Shown: piece after piece, positions 1 to 4,220 of the stretch
Layout: the number at the start of each line of letters is the position of its first letter
How positions within the stretch are numbered: position 1 is the stretch's first letter
Assembly: GCA_009786715.1 (NCBI GenBank)
Contig: WQRN01000041.1
Location: 1-13,969, forward strand
Direction: 5' to 3'
Length of the DNA stretch: 13,969 bases
From: Treponema sp.
GTDB taxonomy: Bacteria > Spirochaetota > Spirochaetia > Treponematales > Breznakiellaceae
The notes under the pieces: model-generated
Seen by the model: the letters and a program-made list of their open reading frames with translations, nothing else
What the model was told of the DNA's origin: nothing
The model's database searches: none
Translations under genes and position numbers: made by a program

Positions 1-122
1 GCAAGCGATGTTGATACCTGCCTGCTGCTTTTGGCGAACACGAAGCCGATATAGTCAGGACGCGCTTCGTTTACATAATCAATGTCTTCCTCGCGGAATA
101 AACCGCAGATTTTAATTCGCAT
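1..122 (-). CDS. trpF: Phosphoribosylanthranilate isomerase TrpF (N-terminal part, cut by window edge)
   Basis: Forty codons are visible, starting at the ATG complementary to 120-122 and running off the left edge. The N-terminus MRIKICGLFREEDIDYV and the following GFVFAKSSRQVS match the TrpF pattern: KICG with the catalytic cysteine (Cys6 here), then the GFVF..SSRxVS strand and loop of the first barrel units. The family isomerises N-(5'-phosphoribosyl)anthranilate to the carboxyphenylamino-deoxyribulose phosphate, between the TrpD and TrpC reactions in the cytoplasm. Both those genes lie upstream on the same strand, which supports the call. No Shine-Dalgarno sequence is visible. A TATGAT hexamer (complement of 134-139) lies 11 nt before the ATG, with no good -35. 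The rest of the protein, including the second catalytic residue (an aspartate), is outside the window. Confidence 0.9.
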   Translation of the reverse strand, partial: MRIKICGLFREEDIDYVNEARPDYIGFVFAKSSRQVSTSL

Positions 123-158
123 ACGGTAAAGGTATCATATTAATAAAAAAATTACACC

Positions 159-187
159 TTGTTTTTTCAAGTTTTTTGTTGTACAAT
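159..187 (+). promoter_or_regulatory. Probable sigma70-type promoter for the 71-aa membrane protein gene
   Basis: TTGTTT (159-164) and TACAAT (182-187) are separated by exactly 17 nt. Transcription would start near 194 and give a leader of about 20 nt containing the AAGGAG ribosome binding site at 203-208. It lies in the 91-bp divergent gap facing trpF. Called by eye from consensus match and position. Confidence 0.45.
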
Positions 188-213
188 TACTTATCTTTAT
201 TTAAGGAGTTTAT

Positions 214-429
214 ATGGCAACTGCAATTGATAAATTGGGCTGGTTTGTTAACATCATTCTTACCATTATCCCTGGTGTTGGTGTTATTGTTCAGGGGATT
301 AACCGCGTTCTCCGCGGTAAGGTGATTATCGGTATTATCTGGATTCTCACTGCCGGTCTTTTCTGTATTGGATGGATAATTGATATTATCACCGTGATAA
401 TAAAGAAAAAGATTACTTTCCTGGCATAA
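214..429 (+). CDS. Small two-helix membrane protein, TM2-like
   Basis: A 71-residue, strongly hydrophobic protein. A clear ribosome binding site AAGGAG (203-208) sits 5 nt before the ATG, so this is very likely a real gene. Two membrane segments are visible, about residues 9-27 and 37-63, joined by a short basic turn (NRVLRGK). The second half, with GK...GI.W.LT.G....GWIIDIITVI, resembles the second half of TM2 domains (a glycine-rich turn, then a helix ending in W-x-x-D). The first half lacks the usual TM2 G-x-HRFYLG motif, so membership is tentative. It ends in a lysine-rich tail (KKK). The gene is convergent with trpC (18 bp apart) and divergent from trpF, so it interrupts the minus-strand trp series. 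The function is unknown; I see only an inner-membrane protein of two helices. Confidence 0.75.
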   Translation: MATAIDKLGWFVNIILTIIPGVGVIVQGINRVLRGKVIIGIIWILTAGLFCIGWIIDIITVIIKKKITFLA

Positions 430-447
430 TTAAATCTCCGCTCTGCG

Positions 448-1242
448 TTACGCGGAAAGCAGTTCCTTCAGGAATTGCTTTCTGTTCGCGGAGCGCATAA
501 GACTCTCTCCTATCAAAACAGCGTCTACGCCTGTTTCTTTCAATTTGCGAATATCATTGACATTATTTATTCCGCTTTCTGCAACAGTCAATATTTCCGC
601 CGGTATTATTTTTTTTAATCTTGAAGCCAAACTTGTATCCACATTAAAGGTTGTAAGGTCGCGGTTATTTATACCGATGATCTTCGCTCCCGCGCCGATT
701 GCCTCCTTTGCTTCTTCTTCGCTGTGGATTTCCACAAGGCAGTCGAGAGCAAGTTCATCGGCACAGGCGATAAAACTTGAAAGTGTCTCAGGCTCTAAAA
801 GGGCGCAGATTAAAAGCACAGCTTTCGCTCCCCACAATTTTGCCTCATAAATCTGATATGGGTCGATAATAAAATCTTTTCTTAGCGTAGGAATCTTTAC
901 AGCCGCCGATATTTCGCGCAGGTATTGATCGCTTCCCAAAAAAAATTCCGGCTCTGTAAGAACCGATATCGCCGCCGCTCCGCCTTCATCGTAATCTTTC
1001 GCAATATCCCTCCACGGAAAATCCGCAGATATTACACCCTTTGAAGGCGACGCTTTTTTCACCTCGCAGATGAATGACAAACCCGGCGCTGCGAGAGCGT
1101 TATGAAATGATAATTTATTATTTTTAACCACGGAGTTCACAGAGGCAATTAGAGCTTCAGATGAAATACTTTTTTTCGCATCTTCCACACGTTTAATTGT
1201 ACTTTGTGCGATTTTACCAAGTATAGCAGGCGGGTTTTTCAT
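448..1242 (-). CDS. trpC: Indole-3-glycerol phosphate synthase TrpC
   Basis: 264 residues, the usual length for stand-alone TrpC. It closes the indole ring, converting carboxyphenylamino-deoxyribulose 5-phosphate to indole-3-glycerol phosphate in the cytoplasm. All family active-site residues are visible: Glu60 and Lys62 in CEVKKASPSKG, Lys122 in LRKDFI, Glu171 in VEIH, Asn192 in GINNRDL, and Glu222-Ser223 in AESG. The phosphate-binding end GVDAVLIGESLM is also intact. The frame stays open upstream to position 1308, but the extra 22 residues (MRFFLPSP...) are not family-like. MKNPPAILGKI is the natural N-terminus, so the ATG at 1242 is chosen. No Shine-Dalgarno sequence precedes it. A perfect TATAAT (complement of 1253-1258) lies 10 nt upstream, suggesting a very short or absent leader. 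Confidence 0.95.
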   Translation of the reverse strand: MKNPPAILGKIAQSTIKRVEDAKKSISSEALIASVNSVVKNNKLSFHNALAAPGLSFICEVKKASPSKGVISADFPWRDIAKDYDEGGAAAISVLTEPEFFLGSDQYLREISAAVKIPTLRKDFIIDPYQIYEAKLWGAKAVLLICALLEPETLSSFIACADELALDCLVEIHSEEEAKEAIGAGAKIIGINNRDLTTFNVDTSLASRLKKIIPAEILTVAESGINNVNDIRKLKETGVDAVLIGESLMRSANRKQFLKELLSA

Positions 1243-1252
1243 GGTTAGATGT

Positions 1253-1258
1253 ATTATA
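1253..1258 (-). promoter_or_regulatory. Candidate -10 element of trpC
   Basis: Reading the minus strand, TATAAT is followed by 10 nt and then the trpC ATG. The -35 position at 17-nt spacing reads TTCCTT, which is poor, so the promoter rests on the perfect -10 and on the absence of any other start signal. Transcription would begin within a few nucleotides of the start codon. Confidence 0.35.
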
Positions 1259-1300
1259 GAATATTTGTTAAATTCAAGGAAGAGCGGGGATGGAAGAAAG

Positions 1301-1480
1301 AACCTCATTTTAATCGGAATTCCAGGCTACGGTAAGACAATGCCTGAGAAACTGGCTGCACAAATGTTAGGAATCCGGTTTTTCGACACAGATAAAATAT
1401 TCCTGGAAAAGATAAGTCTTTTAGCCTCAGCGGATATTTTTTGGATGGCTTTAAATGGTCAATATCGTAAAGAGAATTAA
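1301..1480 (+). pseudogene. Truncated shikimate kinase (AroK) relic
   Basis: The plus-strand reading NLILIGIPGYGKT...GIRFFDTDKIF...ADIF matches the first third of shikimate kinase: a beta strand, the Walker A P-loop GxPGxGKT, then the FFDTD segment whose aspartate binds Mg and shikimate, and the IF that normally begins the lid-side helix. It ends at a stop (1478-1480) after about 60 residues, against roughly 170 in the family. Everything that follows in AroK (the shikimate-binding arginines, GGG, lid and adenine loop) is missing. I found no continuation in the other frames to 1615. The only in-frame ATG upstream (1241) overlaps the trpC start codon on the other strand and adds 20 unrelated residues. 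No ribosome binding site fits. This is best read as a decayed fragment. A domain-level coincidence is unlikely because P-loop, spacing and DTD all agree. Confidence 0.65.
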
Positions 1481-1502
1481 TATTTTTGTGAATCTCTTCT
1501 AT

Positions 1503-1546
1503 AAATAAAAAATCCGGGCGCACTGCTCATGCTAAAACATTCGCCC
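1503..1546 (-). terminator. Possible trpD terminator
   Basis: On the minus strand, 70 nt after the trpD stop, GGGCG (complement of 1542-1546) can pair with CGCCC (complement of 1516-1520). The second arm is followed within a few bases by a T-rich run, ATTTTTTATTT. The stem is only 5-6 bp and the loop is about 21 nt, so this is a weak call. The 1243-1615 gap otherwise holds only the shikimate-kinase relic and the trpC -10. Confidence 0.35.
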
Positions 1547-1615
1547 ATTACCATTCTCATTTACTTTTTTGGGTGCCGCGCTTCGCTGCTTGGTTTATCC
1601 ACACGCTGTGTTTGC

Positions 1616-2629
1616 TCAATTGTGCGTCTTCGACAATTCCACAAACTGCCTGAGCTGTTCTCTCGCTTTACCGGAATCAATCGCTTCTGCAGCGATTGCG
1701 ATTGCTTCTTTGATTTCAATTTCCGGCTTGGCGATGTGTATCGCTGCCGCGGAATTTAATAAGACCGCGTTTCGCCTCGGGCCTTTTTCACCTTCAAGGA
1801 TTTTTATTGTAATAGCCGCGTTCTCTGCCGGAGTGCCGCCGAGCAAATCAGATTTTTTGCATCGTTCAATGCCGAATTGTTCAGGTTCAATTTCGAATGT
1901 TTTAATAAATCCGTTTCTGAGTTCGCAGACTGTGGTTGGCGCTCCTGATGAGATTTCATCCAGTCCGTCATGACCATAAACGACAAGTCCTTTTTTTACG
2001 CCGAGATTGCATAAAACTTTTGCCATTGGCTCTACCAGTTCAGGTTCGTATACGCCCAAGAGCTCCATATTTGCGCCTGCCGGATTTACCAACGGACCCA
2101 GGATATTAAAAATTGTGCGAATGCCAAGTTCGCGGCGGACAGGTGCCACATATTTCATCGATATATGATAATTTTGCGCGAAGAGAAAACATATATTAAT
2201 TGTTTTTAAAAGATGCAAGCTTTGTTCGGGAGATATTGTAATATCGACACCGAGGGCTTCTAAAACATCGGCGGAACCTGTCCTGCTTGATGAGGCGCGG
2301 TTTCCGTGTTTTGCGACAGGGATACCGGCTGCTGAAATTACAAGCGCGGATGTTGTAGAAATATTAAACGAGTTGGAATGGTCTCCTCCGGTGCCGACAA
2401 TTTCAAGCACATCCATGTCGTGTAAAATCTTTACGCAGTGCTTGCGCATACCGGCGGCTGACGCGGTAATTTCATCGATAGTTTCGCCCTTTACGGACAT
2501 TGACGCGAGGTAGGCTGCCATTTGTATTTCGCTGGCTTTACCTTCCATGATTTCGTTCATTACGGCTTCTGCGCATTCATAGGAGAGATTTTCTCTTTTT
2601 GCGGCTTTAATAATTGCTTCTTTAATCAT
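1616..2629 (-). CDS. trpD: Anthranilate phosphoribosyltransferase TrpD
   Basis: 337 residues, normal family length. It transfers the phosphoribosyl group from PRPP to anthranilate, the second committed step of tryptophan synthesis. The PRPP/Mg signature GTGGDHSNSFNIST is at residues 79-92, AKHGNR at 106-111 with SSRTGSADVLEALG after it, RRELGIRTIFNILGPLVNPA at 165-184, and DGLDEIS at 221-227. The core is therefore complete, and the normally conserved Gly/Lys after GGD reads His-Ser here. It is a single-domain TrpD with no fused glutamine amidotransferase (TrpG), and neither trpG nor trpE lies upstream in the window. The ATG at 2629 is the only plausible start. The nearest SD-like string (AAGG) is 12 nt away, which is too far to be convincing. 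Confidence 0.95.
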   Translation of the reverse strand: MIKEAIIKAAKRENLSYECAEAVMNEIMEGKASEIQMAAYLASMSVKGETIDEITASAAGMRKHCVKILHDMDVLEIVGTGGDHSNSFNISTTSALVISAAGIPVAKHGNRASSSRTGSADVLEALGVDITISPEQSLHLLKTINICFLFAQNYHISMKYVAPVRRELGIRTIFNILGPLVNPAGANMELLGVYEPELVEPMAKVLCNLGVKKGLVVYGHDGLDEISSGAPTTVCELRNGFIKTFEIEPEQFGIERCKKSDLLGGTPAENAAITIKILEGEKGPRRNAVLLNSAAAIHIAKPEIEIKEAIAIAAEAIDSGKAREQLRQFVELSKTHN

Positions 2630-2635
2630 ATGTGA

Positions 2636-2664
2636 TTTATACCTTAAATGTTAAATATATTCAA
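2636..2664 (-). promoter_or_regulatory. Probable trpD promoter, -10 six bases from the start codon
   Basis: On the minus strand TTGAAT (complement of 2659-2664), a 17-nt spacer and TATAAA (complement of 2636-2641) form a good sigma70-type promoter. Only 6 nt (TCACAT) separate the -10 from the ATG, so the predicted transcription start coincides with the start codon and the mRNA would be leaderless. There is no room for an attenuator or T-box leader from this promoter. Confidence 0.5.
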
Positions 2665-2751
2665 TGTATGGAGGGGGTTTACACGCTTTTTATATCGTTA
2701 TTGATACTATGTTCCAATTCCCTGTTAAAGGGTTCTGTTTCCGCCGGTTCT

Positions 2752-3669
2752 TCATTTTATTTTTTTTAATAATTCTTCTACGTCATATATTTTATCATAT
2801 TTCTCTTTTCTAATCTCTTTTGAATTAAGGTCTATTTTAATTCGTTTTAGGAAATCCTCAAAATCAGGATTGATTTGCGATATTTTATTCATTGTTTCAA
2901 TATCTATAATATCTTTTTGTTTAGCCGGATAAATAATTTCTGTTGAATCTGGATTATCTACATTTAGTTTTATTAAACCAATACCAAATGAGTTAGAAAG
3001 TCTCTTTATTTCTTCCATTAAATCTTTATCATCATCAAGTTCTGCTGTAACCAAATATCCTTCATTCGCCCATGATGAATTCGAGACTGCCTGAAAAAAA
3101 GACTCTCTTAAATTTGAAAAATTTATTACTTTTTTCAATTCATAAGAGAAAAGTCTAATCGCTAAATTCCCAACTTCTTTTGAAATATCAAATATTTCCG
3201 GCTCCCATTGTTCAAAAGTAAAATATACTCCAACAATATCAGGATGTATCCATTGTGAATATTTTTTCTTTGATGATGTTTCATGATATATCGTTTTTGT
3301 ATAAATAAAATTATTATATGTGTAGACATAATATGACAAATATTTGTGCAAATCTCTTTCAGAATAACCAGATTCTCTTTTTACAATGCTGCCTTCTTGC
3401 TCTTTTTCAATCTTATTAAGATCAAAATTCTGGGGAATATTTTTTAAAAAGAATCTAACAGGTTTTGTGGTTATTTTGATAAAAATTGAATCTGGATTAT
3501 CTTTTATATCAACATATAATCTTGCCGAAATTGTTTCCCATGGTGTTTTACCTGTAGAATTTAATTGCTTATCATAACCTTTTTTAACACCATTTTCCCA
3601 TATTTCTTTCGGGGATAAGGGTTTATTTGCTTCTTTTATTATTCTTTCGGCAAACTGCATAAAATTCAT
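2752..3669 (-). CDS. HARE-HTH protein with probable PD-(D/E)XK nuclease domain (HrgA-like)
   Basis: 305 residues. Residues 1-65 form a HARE-HTH (winged-helix, DNA-binding) domain: FMQFAERIIKEANKPLSPKEIW, then GKTPWETISARLYVDI and DSIFIK, the pattern shared by restriction-linked and chromatin-linked HARE proteins. The middle resembles HrgA/COG2958 proteins: ERDLHKYL (from Glu104), HPDIVGVYF with Asp144, then YELKK with Glu177 and Lys179, and FFQAVSNSSWANEGYLV with Gln193. The order Asp...Glu-x-Lys...Gln fits a PD-(D/E)XK nuclease core. The end (GIGLIKLN...EIIYPAK...NPDFEDFL) also fits that family. A GGAG ribosome binding site (complement of 3677-3680) 7 nt upstream fixes the start. The gene stands alone with its own strong promoter and is clearly AT-richer than its neighbours. 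No methyltransferase or other restriction-modification partner is in the window. Nuclease activity is inferred from motifs only. Confidence 0.75.
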   Translation of the reverse strand: MNFMQFAERIIKEANKPLSPKEIWENGVKKGYDKQLNSTGKTPWETISARLYVDIKDNPDSIFIKITTKPVRFFLKNIPQNFDLNKIEKEQEGSIVKRESGYSERDLHKYLSYYVYTYNNFIYTKTIYHETSSKKKYSQWIHPDIVGVYFTFEQWEPEIFDISKEVGNLAIRLFSYELKKVINFSNLRESFFQAVSNSSWANEGYLVTAELDDDKDLMEEIKRLSNSFGIGLIKLNVDNPDSTEIIYPAKQKDIIDIETMNKISQINPDFEDFLKRIKIDLNSKEIRKEKYDKIYDVEELLKKIK

Positions 3670-3690
3670 AAATTATCTCCGATTTTAATT

Positions 3691-3719
3691 AAAGTATCAT
3701 CCGTTAATTAACTTGTCAA
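3691..3719 (-). promoter_or_regulatory. Strong promoter of the HARE-HTH/nuclease gene
   Basis: On the minus strand a consensus TTGACA (complement of 3714-3719), a 17-nt spacer and TACTTT (complement of 3691-3696) precede the gene. Transcription would start near 3684 and leave a short leader with the GGAG site. The spacer contains the 10-bp palindrome GTTAATTAAC (3703-3712), which could bind a dimeric repressor, but AT-rich palindromes of this length also occur by chance. Confidence 0.6.
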
Positions 3720-3759
3720 TAATATCAAAATACAGTAATTAAACATATTGGCTTACCTG

Positions 3760-4035
3760 ATGGACTTTAATATATGGTATATCAAGAACAATATTTTATC
3801 AGTTTTGTTTATTGTTCTTTTATTTTGTTCTTATGTTACAGAAAAACCGATTCTGGGTTATCATATACCTGTAAATGAATTGGAAACAATGGAAAAAATC
3901 GGTTTTATTGAAACAAATTTTGAGGTTATAAGATATGATAGTGTAAATATATTATTACAGAAAGGGTACAATGAATTATTTATTGTTGCAAAAAAAAATA
4001 CGGTGAAAATATCGACGTTAGAAATATTTCTTTAG
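3760..4035 (+). CDS. Small lipoprotein-like hypothetical protein, frame probably broken at an A9 run
   Basis: An unrecognised small ORF. The frame opens with TTG at 3748 and the first ATG is at 3760, which I prefer. No convincing ribosome binding site precedes either. From the ATG: a short N-terminus with one lysine, a hydrophobic stretch (ILSVLFIVLLF) and then a cysteine, compatible with a relaxed spirochaete-type lipobox, then a polar mature part. As given, it ends at 4033-4035 after the reading VAKKNTVKISTLEIFL. Nine adenines run from 3990 to 3998. Reading back one base there gives AKKKYGENIDVRNISLEI and a stop at 4062-4064, a more protein-like ending with the YG.NIDVRNI pattern I associate with small spirochaete lipoproteins. 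Either the gene is frame-shifted, or it relies on slippage, or the base count is wrong. The function is unknown. Confidence 0.45.
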   Translation: MDFNIWYIKNNILSVLFIVLLFCSYVTEKPILGYHIPVNELETMEKIGFIETNFEVIRYDSVNILLQKGYNELFIVAKKNTVKISTLEIFL

Positions 4036-4097
4036 AAATTCAAGTAAAAATTTATGGTATTTAATAGTACTGGAAGGAACAAATCATTACATCACAA

Positions 4098-4121
4098 TTA
4101 ATGCATAAGGTTATGCATTAA
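4098..4121. repeat. Perfect 24-bp palindrome (11-bp arms, GG centre)
   Basis: TTAATGCATAA (4098-4108), GG, TTATGCATTAA (4111-4121). The arms are perfectly complementary. Weaker outer arms (CATTACAT at 4085-4092 and ATGTAAATG at 4124-4132) extend the symmetry with a bulge. A 2-nt loop is too tight for a simple RNA hairpin without opening the inner pairs, and no T-run follows. It therefore looks more like a dimeric protein-binding site than a terminator. It lies between the small ORF and the MFS gene. Confidence 0.7.
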
Positions 4122-4140
4122 AAATGTAAATGTCTTAATC

Positions 4141-4186
4141 AGTATGTGCAGATGCTGCCGGCACGCTGCCCGCGTCTGCACATACT
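4141..4186. repeat. GC-rich inverted repeat, 15-bp stem
   Basis: AGTATGTGCAGATGC (4141-4155) pairs with GCGTCTGCACATACT (4172-4186) over 15 positions with one G-U type mismatch. The 16-nt loop contains the small palindrome TGCCGGCA (4156-4163). It stands out as GC-rich in an AT-rich gap. No T-tract follows, so it is not a standard terminator. The MFS -10 element begins 3 nt after the right arm, so the -35 region would lie inside this structure. Confidence 0.7.
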
Positions 4187-4188
4187 TG

Positions 4189-4194
4189 TATAAT
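4189..4194 (+). promoter_or_regulatory. Candidate -10 element for the MFS-MATE genes
   Basis: A perfect TATAAT 26 nt before the MFS ATG. At 17-nt spacing the -35 position reads CTGCCC, which is not a match, so an activator or the adjacent inverted repeat may matter. Transcription would begin around 4201, just ahead of the 17-bp palindrome. Confidence 0.4.
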
Positions 4195-4203
4195 ATGGTA
4201 CAG

Positions 4204-4220
4204 ATTGATAAATTATCAAT
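4204..4220. promoter_or_regulatory. 17-bp palindrome abutting the MFS start codon, operator-like
   Basis: ATTGATAA-A-TTATCAAT: perfect 8-bp arms around one base, ending at the nucleotide before the ATG and beginning 9 nt after TATAAT. A repressor bound here would block transcription or clearance. In RNA it would place a hairpin directly before the start codon. No Shine-Dalgarno sequence is present in its place. Confidence 0.5.

Noticed and set aside
545..850. Plus-strand open frame of 101 codons
   Set aside because: Antisense shadow of trpC, which has all its catalytic residues. The reading shows no family pattern and no ribosome binding site.
1243..1308. Longer trpC start at 1308
   Set aside because: The additional 22 residues are not TrpC-like, and the candidate -10 would fall inside the coding region. 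MKNPPAILGKI fits the family N-terminus.
1305..1986. Minus- and plus-strand frames at 1305-1523, 1529-1759, 1569-1973 and 1804-1986
   Set aside because: They overlap trpD or the aroK relic in other frames and read as low-quality peptides without start signals.
2630..2751. T-box or trp attenuator ahead of trpD
   Set aside because: The best promoter has its -10 six bases from the start codon, and there is no run of Trp codons, T-box core or terminator/antiterminator pair.
4141..4186. Integron attC site
   Set aside because: The size and the hairpin are suggestive, but the conserved GTT/AAC core sites (RYYYAAC/GTTRRRY) are absent and no integrase is nearby.
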